From positions 36,016-100,015 of the forward strand of contig NZ_JADEXU010000005.1 in assembly GCF_015206895.1 (NCBI RefSeq): a stretch of 64,000 nucleotides of DNA, written 5' to 3'. The stretch is from Nostoc sp. LEGE 12450 (GTDB taxonomy: Bacteria; Cyanobacteriota; Cyanobacteriia; Cyanobacteriales; Nostocaceae). The position numbers and the translations under genes are program-made. The notes below the pieces were generated by a model, which searched no databases, had not been told where the DNA came from, and was given only the letters and a program-made list of their open reading frames with translations. Below, in pieces: positions 17,746-27,310 of this stretch; positions within the stretch are counted from its first letter, which is position 1; the number at the start of each line of letters is the position of its first letter.

Positions 17746-18843
17746 CTATACTCCAACTAACTCATCAGCTGTCCTACGAGTAGCTTTAAGTTCGCGCACA
17801 ATCGGAATTACTGTCTTACCAAATGCAGGTAAATCATCTGTGTAGTGTAAGAAGCCACCGAGAATTAAATCAACTCCCGCTTCATGAAACTGGCGAATCT
17901 TTTCAGCCACCTGCTCGGCAGTGCCAATCAAGCCTGAACGGAACCCATCGTTGTACTGCACCAAGTCTTCAAAATTGGAATTCGCCCACATTCCCTGACG
18001 TTCACGAGTAGAAGCTCCTGCCTGTTTCACTGCTTCACCAAATCCTTTCACCGCTTCTACATCGGCTTGGGCAATAATATCGCGCAATACTTCATGGGCT
18101 TCTGCTTCTGTATCTCGCACGATGATAAAGGAATTCAGACCAAATTTAATTTTGCGTCCTTCAAGACTCGCTAATGCAGACACTTCTTCAATCTGCTCTC
18201 GCACCCCTTCTATGGTGTTGCCATTCATGAAATACCAATCAGAGACGCGACCAGCCATGCGCCGCGCTGCTTTGGAGTTACCACCTTGAAATATCTCCGG
18301 GTGGGGATTCTGATTAACTGGTTTAGGCTTCACCCAACCGCCGTTAATGCGGTAAAAATCGCCTTTAAAGTGAAACTCATCCTCAGTCCACAAACCTTTG
18401 AGAACGCGGATAAATTCTTCTGAACGACGATAGCGTTCGTCATGATCTAACCAATGTTCACCATATATAGTGAATTCATCTTTGAACCAGCCGCTAACTA
18501 CATTCAGAGCGAACCGTCCGTTAGAGAGAAAATCAATGCTAGAGCCGATTTTAGCCACTACTCCCGGATGCCACAATCCAGGATGAACTGCTGCAATTAG
18601 CTTTAATTTCTTGGTAACTGGAGCCAAGGCTGATACGGTCGTTAATGCCTCTAACTGATATTCAGCGCCATAGCTAGCGATAAATCTGGCTTGTGCTAGT
18701 GCATATTCAAATCCAACTTCTTCAGCAGTCTGAGCTAGTTTAGCGTTATATTCATAAGTCCAATCTGTTCGTTGGGGAATTTTACTAACAACTAACCCAC
18801 CGCTAACGTTGGGAATCCAGTATGCGAACTTAATATCTACCAT
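17746..18843 (-). CDS. sfnG: Dimethylsulfone monooxygenase SfnG (FMNH2-dependent)
   Basis: The ATG at 18843 gives 365 residues with the start [18 protein letters not shown], as in SfnG. The luciferase-like (LLM) barrel shows [35 protein letters not shown], the [11 protein letters not shown] helix and [13 protein letters not shown]. The family converts dimethylsulfone with FMNH2 and O2 to methanesulfinate and formaldehyde. A longer frame to 19008 exists only because a heptamer repeat is open in this frame; it encodes a low-complexity PPASCLLP repeat and is rejected. The reductase that supplies FMNH2 is not in the window. Confidence 0.87.
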   Translation of the reverse strand: MVDIKFAYWIPNVSGGLVVSKIPQRTDWTYEYNAKLAQTAEEVGFEYALAQARFIASYGAEYQLEALTTVSALAPVTKKLKLIAAVHPGLWHPGVVAKIGSSIDFLSNGRFALNVVSGWFKDEFTIYGEHWLDHDERYRRSEEFIRVLKGLWTEDEFHFKGDFYRINGGWVKPKPVNQNPHPEIFQGGNSKAARRMAGRVSDWYFMNGNTIEGVREQIEEVSALASLEGRKIKFGLNSFIIVRDTEAEAHEVLRDIIAQADVEAVKGFGEAVKQAGASTRERQGMWANSNFEDLVQYNDGFRSGLIGTAEQVAEKIRQFHEAGVDLILGGFLHYTDDLPAFGKTVIPIVRELKATRRTADELVGV

Positions 18844-18880
18844 AATTGTGTGTTTGTAATTGAAACTGCTGGTTATAAGA

Positions 18881-18970
18881 GAAGGCAGGAGGCAGGAGGC
18901 AGGAGGCAGAAGGCAGAAGGCAGGAGGCAGGAGGCAGGAGGCAGAAGGCAGAAGGCAGGAGGCAGGAGGA
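18881..18970. repeat. Heptamer tandem array (GCAGGAG/GCAGAAG)
   Basis: About twelve seven-base units, mixing GCAGGAG and GCAGAAG, lie only ~40 bases upstream of the sfnG start codon. They occupy the position where a leader or promoter would be expected. STRR type. Confidence 0.9.
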
Positions 18971-19018
18971 AATATTTGGAATACAGACAACAAGAGCAGC
19001 CCCAACACTACAAGAGTT

Positions 19019-19087
19019 GGGGAGTAAGATTCAAAGCTTCTCTGCTTTTAGGAGAGAGGTCAAAGTGTATTGCATCCAAACGAGAAT
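19019..19087. repeat. Truncated copy of the MITE-like element at 26141
   Basis: GGGGAGTAAGATTCAAAGC, then GGAGAGAGGTCAAA and TGTATTGC..CC..A.CGAGAA. This matches 26203-26281 at most positions with a small internal deletion. The terminal TATAGCGGTT end is missing here. Confidence 0.7.
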
Positions 19088-19201
19088 GATAGGGCAAAAT
19101 TTTGATCAAAATTGAAAGCTTGAGAGCGGCTGGAAACTACTCTGAGTTTACAAGTAGACAATTTCAGGTTCTTATGGTCGTAATATACCATAAGCCGACT
19201 G

Positions 19202-19214
19202 AACTACCGTAGTT
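19202..19214. promoter_or_regulatory. Palindromic candidate operator AACTAC-C-GTAGTT
   Basis: A perfect 13-nt inverted repeat lies in the divergent spacer between sfnG and the LLM monooxygenase. It contains CCGTAGTT, which recurs at 19517-19524 and, inverted, at 24140-24147. The regulator is inferred, not shown. Confidence 0.4.
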
Positions 19215-19492
19215 TTTAATAAATCAGACTTTATCACGAGAATTTTTCCGATGTCGTGACTTGATATACTTAAATTCCATTTCCATATTCCAAAATGGAA
19301 TACTGCTCAATTTGGCTGTGTATTTAATTATTATTTTATATTTGCTGGCTATCATCCTGATTCAGTCAGAACAACCAGAAATCAACATTTAACAAAGTTT
19401 TGATACTATTCCAGATCGTGATAAGCAACTGATTTTCATGTGTCATCTGCAACTATGCACAGCAGAAATAAATATGGTAGTGTGAACTACTA

Positions 19493-19524
19493 AACCACGG
19501 CAAAAAGATATAGATGCCGTAGTT
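19493..19524. promoter_or_regulatory. Candidate operator: inverted repeat AACCACGGC-N14-GCCGTAGTT
   Basis: The arms are complementary with one mismatch. The site lies about 40-70 bases upstream of the LLM monooxygenase start, a usual position for an activator site. It shares CCGTAGTT with the 19202 palindrome and the heme oxygenase upstream region. Confidence 0.4.
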
Positions 19525-19564
19525 AAATAGATGTCTCGTAAAAAAAGGCACAGGAAAAAGATTT

Positions 19565-20614
19565 ATGACACTTCAGTTTGGAATTTGGTCGCCGGTCTGT
19601 GGTGGATGGTTGCGGGTTGTCAACCATGAGGCTAATTTATCCACTCAAGATTTGGTGAAACTGGCAGTTCAGGCAGACGAGTTAGGTTATGACTTTTATT
19701 ACATTCCTGAACATTACTTAAATGCAGTTCATGGGCCTAACTATAATGTCGCTGATGCTTGGATTACAGCAGCTTTAGCAAGTTTGAACACCAAGAATAT
19801 CAAGATTGTTGCGGCTGTACAACCTGGTTTTAAATTGCCTGCGGTCATTGCGAAGCTGAGTGCAAACATTCAAAATCAACTTAGTAACGGCAGATTTGCT
19901 CTCAGTGGTATTGCAGGTTGGTGGAAATTAGAAGTAGAAAGCTATGGAGATGTCTGGCTACCCCACAGCGATCGCTACGCGCGATTAGAAGAGTACATTG
20001 ATGTAATTAAGGGTCTGTGGACAGTAGAAAGCTTTAATTACGTTGGCAAATACTACAATATTGCGGGTGGTATTCTCACGGATAAGCCTACACCAACACC
20101 ACCTATTTTCATTGCCGGCGAATCAGACAGAGCGATTGACTTAGCGGCTCGTCAGGGAGATTATCTATTTATCAATGCTGATGAACCTGAAAAAACGGCA
20201 GCATTGGTGCAGAAAGTGAAAAGATTAGCTAGCGATCGCTACGGTCGTCAGATTAAAGTAGCAATGAGTGCATTTGCGATCGTTCGTGAACATACTGCCG
20301 AAGCCGAAGCCAGATTAGAAGCGATTTATCGTTCTGCCAATCAGCAGCAAATCAAGTACTTTCAAGAACAAATCGATCCTAACGTTGTTGCCCACAACAA
20401 ACTCGATATCAAGCAAACCATTGAAGCTAACCTTGGTTTATCTGCTCAACTCGTTGGCGATCGCTATACTATTCTTAACCGCCTGAAAGAATACGAAGCT
20501 GTTGGCGTTGATTTAATAGTACTCAAATTTGAATCTATGTTGGAAGATACTATTCGCTTCCACGAATTAGTTATATCAAAATATACACAGCAGAATAGCT
20601 TAATTCCCTTATGA
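19565..20614 (+). CDS. LLM-class flavin-dependent monooxygenase (SsuD/SfnG-like)
   Basis: The protein has 349 residues, of the luciferase-like fold: [62 protein letters not shown] and ARLEEYIDVIKGLWT. It resembles alkanesulfonate (SsuD) and sulfone (SfnG) monooxygenases but is a distinct subtype. It probably desulfonates or oxygenates an organosulfur compound with FMNH2; the substrate is unknown. It is divergent from sfnG across 721 bp and lies upstream of the LysR fusion gene on the same strand. Confidence 0.85.
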   Translation: MTLQFGIWSPVCGGWLRVVNHEANLSTQDLVKLAVQADELGYDFYYIPEHYLNAVHGPNYNVADAWITAALASLNTKNIKIVAAVQPGFKLPAVIAKLSANIQNQLSNGRFALSGIAGWWKLEVESYGDVWLPHSDRYARLEEYIDVIKGLWTVESFNYVGKYYNIAGGILTDKPTPTPPIFIAGESDRAIDLAARQGDYLFINADEPEKTAALVQKVKRLASDRYGRQIKVAMSAFAIVREHTAEAEARLEAIYRSANQQQIKYFQEQIDPNVVAHNKLDIKQTIEANLGLSAQLVGDRYTILNRLKEYEAVGVDLIVLKFESMLEDTIRFHELVISKYTQQNSLIPL

Positions 20615-20935
20615 AGAAAGGGAAAGGGGAAAGGAAACCAGGAACTTAAAAGCAGGGGTTTCAAATATGGACACTGATTTTTACCGCACTACGTGTCTTA
20701 AAAATCTTATTTTTTATTCTCCAGATTTAAAAATAGGGGCTTTATACCTTGTGGGGAAAAGTTCTTTATCCTTTCCTTTCCCCCTTACCCTTTCCTCTTT
20801 TTCCCTTTTTGGTAATTAACAAAGTTTGGGGGTTTAATTCCCCTGCCTCCAAAGGCAGCAAGTTTTGATGCCTAATTAATATCCCCGTTACAAAATTTAA
20901 TTACGAATTATTTTAAAAATCTTGCCCTACCTAGC
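20615..20935. other. Intergenic region with complementary polypurine/polypyrimidine tracts
   Basis: A GAAAGGGAAAGGGGAAAGG tract at 20618-20636 is partly complementary to a CCTTTCCTTTCCCCC..CCTTTCC tract at about 20771-20800. RNA crossing the spacer could fold back. No gene was seen; the spacer precedes the LysR fusion gene. Confidence 0.45.
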
Positions 20936-23023
20936 ATGAATAAAATTAAACTCGAAGATATTACCCTAAACCACATCAAAATTTTAAAAGCAGTAGATGA
21001 CTGTGGTAGCTTCTCTAAAGCAGCACAAAAACTAGGTTATAGTCAAGCATTAATTAGTAAAAAAGTCAAACAGATAGAGGATTATTTCGGAGTAATTCTG
21101 TTAAATCGCTCTCCCGGCTCTATATGCTTGACTAATAAAGGCAAGAAATTGATTTCCCAGACATTTAATGTTGTAGAAACTGTAGAAAATCTGCAAGAAG
21201 AATTTCAGGCAACATTTAGCGCTGAAGGTGAAGATTTAATATTGGGGGCTACTAGTTTAATTTTAGAAGTCTGGCTAAAACAATATTTGCAGCGATTTCA
21301 GCTTTGTTTTCCAGACAGAAATCTCAAAGAAATTGCGATTAAAGATAGCAGATTTTTTTCCAATTCTCACCTCAGAGAAATAGAGCTACTGCTCAACACT
21401 TGCTCTGGATATAAAGAAGAACACCACTGCACTAGATTAAAAACTCATAAAATGCTGTTGTTTGTCTTTGGAGCAAATAAATATTTGAATGAGTATAGCT
21501 TAGTTAACATAAATGATATTAATCTGGCTGATCTTGTGCTTTTAGACGAGGTTTATCAAGAACTATCTAAAAATGTATTTTTGAGAAACCAATTAAGCGG
21601 CGTATACGTGCTAAACAGTTATAAAGATGTAGTAAATTATGCCTCAAAAAACCAAAAAATAACGATTTTACCTGACTTTTGCCAAGCTGAGATAATAGCT
21701 CAATACCAAGTTTTTACTCTGACTATTCAAGATGTTAATGAATATGGTATTTATCTGCATGTTCCTCGCTTTAGTGAGTTGTTAATATCCGCAGAGGGTT
21801 TGGTGAGAAGCTTTAGACTCGATCAAGACAATTTGGAAAGCTTTCCTAATATAAACCTAATTTTAAAGAGGTATTCTCCCAAAGAAGAAAATATTCTGAG
21901 GATAGGAATTCAGAGAGATTCTATAGGACAGTTTATTGCTGGGTATGGGACTAAGTATATTTCTGATTTACAGAGAGCATCTTCATCATTTGAACAGGCT
22001 ATTTTCAAAAATATTGAAATTACTCGGAATTTCGAGTTACAAATTCTACCTTTTGACTCTGGCGAACAAATGAACCGACACATGAAGCGGGGAGAGCTAG
22101 ATATTTGTATTTTAGATGATATTTCTCTCTTGAATAATGGTAGTCAATTCTTTGATGATTTAAGTTTTGGCTCTAAATTAATTGCGATTGCTTCATATAA
22201 TCTTTTAGGTCAAGATATAAATATTGTTCTGCATAAAGATTCTTCTATAAATACTGTTCAGGATCTCAAAGGGAAACGAATTTCTACCTTATTTGGTTCC
22301 AATGCTCATAGGTTCATCATCACTCTTTTTGACCTTTATAATATGGATGTCAGTAAAGATTGTAGATTAGTGAATGAAGATCCTCGTAAAGCAAGTAAGA
22401 GTTTGGCAAACAAAACTATAGATGCTTACGTATGCTGTCATACTTTCGCCTCAATTCTAGCAGCTTACCCTTTTGTGAGAAAGCTGCCTTTATCTCACAC
22501 AAGTAGCTTAAAAATCCCATCAATCAGAGGAATTGTTTGTCGCTCACAGTTCATTAAAGAAAATCCTAAAATTGTAGTTGCTTATTTACATGATTTAGTA
22601 GTTGCTAACTATTGGTTTAATTCATCTCCAATCAAAGCAGCAGATTTACTAACTAAAGTGATTGATGTGAGAACAACTCAAGTAAATCAGTTTTTTAATC
22701 CTGTATTTGGGAACCGTATCGATCCCACCCTCAAACCTCAATGGTCTTGGTTACTAAAAACTTTAAATCGGAGGTTGGAAGGAAAATATGGTATTTCACT
22801 ATTTGATGTAGATTTCTGGATAGATGATTATTTTTTAAGACTTGTTTACAATCTACTAAATCTAGATTATCACTTTCACCAAGTTTCTTTTGCAAGTGAA
22901 TTTTCTAGCAGCTATTTTGTAGAGGAGCAATTTAGCCGACATATAAAAGTTCTCTATGATAAATATGATTTACCGCTACAAGATGAAGATAGCGATCGCA
23001 CAGCAATATCCAGTTTAGGATGA
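20936..23023 (+). CDS. LysR-type regulator fused to an SsuA/NMT1-like solute-binding domain
   Basis: The protein has 695 residues, about twice the length of a LysR protein. Residues 1-65 are a LysR winged helix-turn-helix (AVDDCGSFSKAAQKLGYSQALISKKVKQIEDYFG). Residues about 90-305 fit a LysR effector domain. From about residue 319 a second periplasmic-binding-type domain begins (LRIGIQRDSIGQFI) and continues with VQDLKGKRISTLFGSNAHRF, LVNEDPRKASKSLANKTIDAYV and a long helical tail. This matches SBPs of sulfonate/taurine/nitrate ABC transporters and ThiY/NMT1. There is no signal peptide, so the domain is cytosolic and probably senses an organosulfur effector (inference). It lies beside sulfone genes and is AT-rich. 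Confidence 0.8.
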   Translation: MNKIKLEDITLNHIKILKAVDDCGSFSKAAQKLGYSQALISKKVKQIEDYFGVILLNRSPGSICLTNKGKKLISQTFNVVETVENLQEEFQATFSAEGEDLILGATSLILEVWLKQYLQRFQLCFPDRNLKEIAIKDSRFFSNSHLREIELLLNTCSGYKEEHHCTRLKTHKMLLFVFGANKYLNEYSLVNINDINLADLVLLDEVYQELSKNVFLRNQLSGVYVLNSYKDVVNYASKNQKITILPDFCQAEIIAQYQVFTLTIQDVNEYGIYLHVPRFSELLISAEGLVRSFRLDQDNLESFPNINLILKRYSPKEENILRIGIQRDSIGQFIAGYGTKYISDLQRASSSFEQAIFKNIEITRNFELQILPFDSGEQMNRHMKRGELDICILDDISLLNNGSQFFDDLSFGSKLIAIASYNLLGQDINIVLHKDSSINTVQDLKGKRISTLFGSNAHRFIITLFDLYNMDVSKDCRLVNEDPRKASKSLANKTIDAYVCCHTFASILAAYPFVRKLPLSHTSSLKIPSIRGIVCRSQFIKENPKIVVAYLHDLVVANYWFNSSPIKAADLLTKVIDVRTTQVNQFFNPVFGNRIDPTLKPQWSWLLKTLNRRLEGKYGISLFDVDFWIDDYFLRLVYNLLNLDYHFHQVSFASEFSSSYFVEEQFSRHIKVLYDKYDLPLQDEDSDRTAISSLG

Positions 23024-23268
23024 GGAGCGCACAGAAACTAACTAATTTTGAATCCTAAATCTAAAATCGAATGACTCTTAACTCTTTTAATCATAATTGA
23101 GGGGCAATCTCCCCATGCTTGCTTTCACAAATAGAAAACAGTCACAGAGCTATTGCCCCTAAATATTTGAGCGTTAATCGCTCTTATTCCAGAAATACCT
23201 GTAAATTATCTTGCATCAGGCTATCTGGACTTAGAATCCACACACCATACTCTGCAATATCAATACCG

Positions 23269-23985
23269 TTACTCAGCAGTGACGAGTTCAGTACTACCGC
23301 GTGTCCGCCGCCGTGTGAGGCTGTTGAACACCATTATACCGATCGCTTTAATCAAATTGCCTTCCAATTCTTGGAACATCTTCATGTTCGTGCCAAAGGC
23401 GGCGTTTGCTTCATTAACAATGCGATCGGTTGCCGCATCGTCAAGGGGTAATTCATCCAGAATTTGGCGATATTTCGCTTTAAATCCCTTCTCATCAGGA
23501 ATTTCTGGAAACTCATAAAAAGCTGTTCCTTGCCCATCAGACAAATTCATCGCCGTTACAGCAATGTTTTTGAGAATTTGTCCCCCAGATAAGTCGCCCA
23601 AGTAACGAGTATATGAATGAGCGATTAACAGTTCTGGTTCTGTGGCAGAGATTTCTCGGATGCGCTTTACATAAGCTTCACCTGCGGAAGATAGTTTGAT
23701 TTGCTCTTTCCAGTTAGCACCAAAGTAATAACTCAGGTCTTGCTCTAAGGTATACTTGCGGTTTAGCTGGGGAAAGTTGATTTTAGAAAGAATTGGGTGC
23801 TGGCGGTGCTTTTCCATTTCTTCTTCCATCGCTGAGTAGACGAAGTAGAAGTTAGCAACTAGTTTCCGGTAAGAGTTTTTTTCGACTACTCCTTTTAAAA
23901 AGCACTTGACAAAACCTACATTTTCTGCCATTGTGTGGGCTTTCTTAGTGCCTACACGTAATTTGGTTGCTAAATTGCTGCTCAT
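23269..23985 (-). CDS. ho1: Heme oxygenase HO1
   Basis: The protein has 238 residues, the normal size of cyanobacterial HO1. The proximal heme ligand is His17 (TKKAHTMAEN). Other signatures are YFVYSAMEEEMEKH and AHSYTRYLGDLSGGQ, the distal-helix glycine motif. It opens heme with O2 and reducing power to biliverdin IX-alpha, CO and iron, feeding phycobilin and phytochrome chromophore synthesis. A 570-bp upstream region carries GTAGTTT/AAACTAC half-sites resembling those in the neighbouring sulfur island. It is convergent with the LysR fusion gene. Confidence 0.95.
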   Translation of the reverse strand: MSSNLATKLRVGTKKAHTMAENVGFVKCFLKGVVEKNSYRKLVANFYFVYSAMEEEMEKHRQHPILSKINFPQLNRKYTLEQDLSYYFGANWKEQIKLSSAGEAYVKRIREISATEPELLIAHSYTRYLGDLSGGQILKNIAVTAMNLSDGQGTAFYEFPEIPDEKGFKAKYRQILDELPLDDAATDRIVNEANAAFGTNMKMFQELEGNLIKAIGIMVFNSLTRRRTRGSTELVTAE

Positions 23986-24117
23986 GCTAAATTTCTCAAC
24001 TTTAAAAAGTTAACTGCCGAGTTTTAATTCACTAACGGCTAAAAAAGCCATTAAAACGTTACCTTAAAACTATTTGATGAGAATTTATATTAAAATTTTT
24101 TAAGCTGCGGTGATTTT

Positions 24118-24174
24118 GTAGTTTTTTACACAGCAATAAAACTACGGTAATATAACTTTACATTCCGGTAGTTT
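24118..24174. promoter_or_regulatory. Cluster of GTAGTTT/AAACTAC half-sites upstream of heme oxygenase
   Basis: GTAGTTTT (24118) and AAAACTAC (24138) form an inverted repeat. AACTACGG (24140) and CCGGTAGTT (24165) form a second. A further GTAGTT lies at 24426. TACCGTAGTTTT, read on the minus strand here, is identical to 19205-19216. Candidate operator only. Confidence 0.35.
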
Positions 24175-24555
24175 GATTTTCTGTTGTTATAGGCTAACTT
24201 TGCTTTCATTCTTAGTTTTCCTAAAAAATATTCATGATGAAATCTAGGTAATATTCCTTACATTCTATTTCTTGTTAATAGCATTGCAAAATGTGAACTA
24301 AATATAGATAAAAATCAAGACTCAAGTGAATGGCATAAAAGGAATAATTAGCTAAAATGTGGAGACTTTACTAATAATGTAAAAACCAATACTGACTTTA
24401 TGAAATATTTACAATTCGAAAGTCTGTAGTTCAGTATAATTACGTAAAGATGGCTTAATTTAGAATGAATTTCTAAAGAGAAAAAGCATGTCAAAATTGC
24501 TGAATAAAGTCTTAAGTGCTATTTCTCAGTGTGATTGTGTGGAGTGTTTAAATAT

Positions 24556-26028
24556 ATGGTTTCATCTATAACTCGGATACCAGGCATTCCTGGAGATTCT
24601 CCTTCCGAAGCTGAAGGATTGGGCAAAGGGATCGAAAGCAGTTTTGGACTGAATTTAATCCCCCTACCGGCAAATCCTTTATTTGGTACCGATGGGATTC
24701 GCGGGCGAGTCGGAGAATTGCTGAGTGCGCCCTTAGCATTGCAAGTTGGTTTTTGGACGGGGATTGTTTTACGTAACCATGCTACTCAAATAGGGCCAGT
24801 CATTCTCGGACAGGACTCTAGAAACTCCAGCGATATGCTGGCAATGGCTTTGAGTGCAGGGTTAACAGCAGCAGGATTAGAGGTTTGGTATTTGGGATTA
24901 TGTCCCACTCCTTGCGTTGCTTATCTCACCAGCATCAGTGATGCGATCGGTGGAGTAATGATTTCTGCTAGCCACAATCCCCCAGAGGACAATGGAATTA
25001 AGGTTTTTGGTGCTAATGGTGGGAAGTTACCGCAAATATTACAGGCAGAAATAGAAGCGGGACTGCGTGGCAAAATATCACCCATTACTAAAGTCAGTAA
25101 CTGCGGACGGCATTACTCACGTTCTGAGTTAGTGGGGCATTATGGCGATGCGTTGAAAAAACCCTTGAACGGTGCGCTAAATCTTCAGGGAATGAAGATT
25201 GTTTTAGATTTGGCGTGGGGTGCAGCAGTGGGGTTAGCGCCATCAGTATTTACAGAAATGGGGGCAGAGGTGATCTGCTTGCATAACGAAGCAGATGGCG
25301 ATCGCATTAATGTTAACTGCGGTTCCACTCATTTAGATATTCTTGCCGCCACAGTCCAAGAACACAACGCCGATATCGGCTTTGCCTTCGATGGCGATGC
25401 CGATCGCGTCTTAGCAGTAGACAATACTGGCAGGCAAGTGAACGGCGATTACATTCTCTACCTGTGGGGACGGCATTTACAAAAAAACCAACAACTACCA
25501 GACAACCTGATTGTGTCTACAGTCATGGCTAACTTGGGCTTTGAAAAAGCTTGGCAACAAATTGGTGGTAAATTAATTCGTACCGCCGTCGGCGATCAAT
25601 ACGTACAAGCCGAAATGCAGCGAACTGGGGGAATGTTAGGCGGCGAACAATCAGGTCATATTCTTTGCCGTCATTATGCTGTAACTGGAGATGGCTTGTT
25701 AACAGCCTTGCACATAGCAGCTTTGGTGAAAGAAGCGGGTGTTTCCCTAGCAGAATTAGTAGATCAAAGTTTCCAGACATATCCGCAAATCTTGCGGAAC
25801 GTGCGAGTTGTAGATCGCGATCGCCGTTTAGGGTGGCAAGATTGCGAACCGGTGCAACAAGCGATCGCTCTTGCTGAAGCCGCAATGGGTGATTCTGGTA
25901 GAATCTTGGTTCGCGCCTCTGGTACAGAACCAGTAATCAGAGTTATGGTAGAAGCCGCCAATGCCGAACTTACCAACTACTGGACAAATGAATTAGTTTC
26001 AAAAGTCCAGCAACACCTGATGGACTAA
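24556..26028 (+). CDS. glmM: Phosphoglucosamine mutase GlmM
   Basis: The ATG at 24556 gives 490 residues. A cyanobacterial-type N-terminal extension of about 45 residues precedes the usual opening LFGTDGIRG. The phosphoserine loop is [13 protein letters not shown], the metal-binding loop DGDADR, the sugar-binding loop GGEQSGH, and the phosphate-binding [12 protein letters not shown]. It interconverts glucosamine-6-P and glucosamine-1-P for UDP-GlcNAc and peptidoglycan synthesis. The upstream TTG frame extension is rejected for lack of conservation or RBS. A long hairpin follows. Confidence 0.93.
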   Translation: MVSSITRIPGIPGDSPSEAEGLGKGIESSFGLNLIPLPANPLFGTDGIRGRVGELLSAPLALQVGFWTGIVLRNHATQIGPVILGQDSRNSSDMLAMALSAGLTAAGLEVWYLGLCPTPCVAYLTSISDAIGGVMISASHNPPEDNGIKVFGANGGKLPQILQAEIEAGLRGKISPITKVSNCGRHYSRSELVGHYGDALKKPLNGALNLQGMKIVLDLAWGAAVGLAPSVFTEMGAEVICLHNEADGDRINVNCGSTHLDILAATVQEHNADIGFAFDGDADRVLAVDNTGRQVNGDYILYLWGRHLQKNQQLPDNLIVSTVMANLGFEKAWQQIGGKLIRTAVGDQYVQAEMQRTGGMLGGEQSGHILCRHYAVTGDGLLTALHIAALVKEAGVSLAELVDQSFQTYPQILRNVRVVDRDRRLGWQDCEPVQQAIALAEAAMGDSGRILVRASGTEPVIRVMVEAANAELTNYWTNELVSKVQQHLMD

Positions 26029-26068
26029 GTTAGCTATTATCTCAGCTTTTAACAAACGCCAATTTTCC

Positions 26069-26119
26069 GTCACAGCTTCTACAAATTAACCAGCCTTGGT
26101 TATCTGTAGAAGCTGTGAC
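26069..26119 (+). terminator. Long hairpin after glmM
   Basis: GTCACAGCTTCTACA (26069-26083) pairs perfectly with TGTAGAAGCTGTGAC (26105-26119). The loop can form an extra AACCA/TGGTT stem. A T-rich but not pure T tract follows. Confidence 0.7.
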
Positions 26120-26140
26120 ATTTGTATTTGTATTGTTATA

Positions 26141-26290
26141 TATAGCGGTTATCAGTTAAGTCCAATACAGACCTAACCCCCATCCCCTTCCTTATAAGGG
26201 AAGGGGAGTAAGATTCAAAGCCTCTCTCCTAAAAGGAGAGAGATTTGGAGAGAGGTCAAACTGTATTGCTTCCATTCGAGAACCGCTATA
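26141..26290. mobile_element. MITE-like non-coding element with terminal inverted repeats
   Basis: The element is 150 bp. The ends are TATAGCGGTT (26141-26150) and AACCGCTATA (26281-26290), exact inverted copies. Inner complementary CAATACAG / CTGTATTG (26163-26170 and 26261-26268) extends the arms. The interior holds AAGGGAAGGGGAGTAAGA and GGAGAGAG stretches with two small hairpins. It has no coding capacity. A partial copy lies at 19019-19087. It must depend on a transposase elsewhere. Confidence 0.7.
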
Positions 26291-26506
26291 ATAATGTCCG
26301 CCTAATTAATTATCAAAAAAATCATCACGTCATCACATCAGTCTGAACGTGTTATTATTTACTTCGAGATTCTTTGCTATAAAACTCATATTTTATTTTT
26401 AAACAAACTCAGTAATACTCAAAAATGCTTCTTTCACTATTGCCTCTTAAGCAAATTAACTTTAAAACTCAAAGCAGATTCCTAAACTTTATCCAAGGAT
26501 AATATC

Positions 26507-27274
26507 ATGCTTGTTTTTGTTATCCCACTTAAAAGTGCAAAAGTTTCCAATTCCTGGGAACGTGTTACCCAATTATTTGAAAGATGCATTAAATCAGTTT
26601 GCAATCAAACCTCACCTAACTTTCACGTTATTGTTGTTTGTCACGAAAAGCCAAAAATAGAATTCACCCATTCTCATATTACCTACGTTACAGTTGATTT
26701 TTCTCCTCCCAACGAGACTAACCCTGTAGCGAAAGGAGACACAGATAAAGGGCGTAAAATCCTGAAAGGATTGATTTATGCTCAACAATTTTCTCCTACT
26801 CACACTATGGCAATTGATGCTGATGATTGCGTCAGCAAAAAATTAGCCCAATTTATTCAACAACATCCTGATTCGGATGGATGGGTTATTAACAAAGGTT
26901 ATAAATATCAGGAAGGCAGTAAATATGTATATATTAAAAGAAGGAATTTTTATAAAATGTGCGGTAGTTGTAACATTATTCGCTACGATCTGAACTATTT
27001 GCCCGAAAGTGCAGAGTATAATCGTGGCTACGGATACTATAGATATTATATAGATCACGGCAAAGTTAGGGATATTTTAGAGAATAAAGGAAAAGCTATT
27101 AAATCATTACCATTTCCAGGAGCAGTTTATATCCTGGACACAGGAGAAAACCTTTTTGATAATTCCAAAAGATTAAAATTTAACATTTTTAATCGCAAAT
27201 TATTAAATCAATCAGTTAAGGACGAATTTGGATTGTACAACTTACAGCAATCCCAAAATATTTGTCAAGTATAA
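26507..27274 (+). CDS. GT2-type glycosyltransferase, first gene of a polysaccharide operon
   Basis: The protein has 255 residues. A GT-A fold is suggested by LVFVIPLKSA, the ERCIKSVCNQTSPNFHVIVVCHE strand-helix-strand and an AIDADDCVS DxD-type metal motif. The second half is rich in Tyr/Lys and lacks membrane segments. It is probably an inner-face sugar transferase; donor and acceptor are unknown. It opens a run of six same-strand genes with short spacers (12-80 bp) and is preceded by a 216-bp leader after the MITE-like element. Confidence 0.75.
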   Translation: MLVFVIPLKSAKVSNSWERVTQLFERCIKSVCNQTSPNFHVIVVCHEKPKIEFTHSHITYVTVDFSPPNETNPVAKGDTDKGRKILKGLIYAQQFSPTHTMAIDADDCVSKKLAQFIQQHPDSDGWVINKGYKYQEGSKYVYIKRRNFYKMCGSCNIIRYDLNYLPESAEYNRGYGYYRYYIDHGKVRDILENKGKAIKSLPFPGAVYILDTGENLFDNSKRLKFNIFNRKLLNQSVKDEFGLYNLQQSQNICQV

Positions 27275-27310
27275 TATATTACCTTGATGCTGATAGGCTA
27301 CAGCGCTACT

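Noticed and set aside
18844..19008. N-terminal extension of sfnG to 19008
   Set aside because: It is the translated heptamer array (PPASCLLP repeats), not a conserved N-terminus; the Met at 18843 starts the recognisable SfnG sequence.
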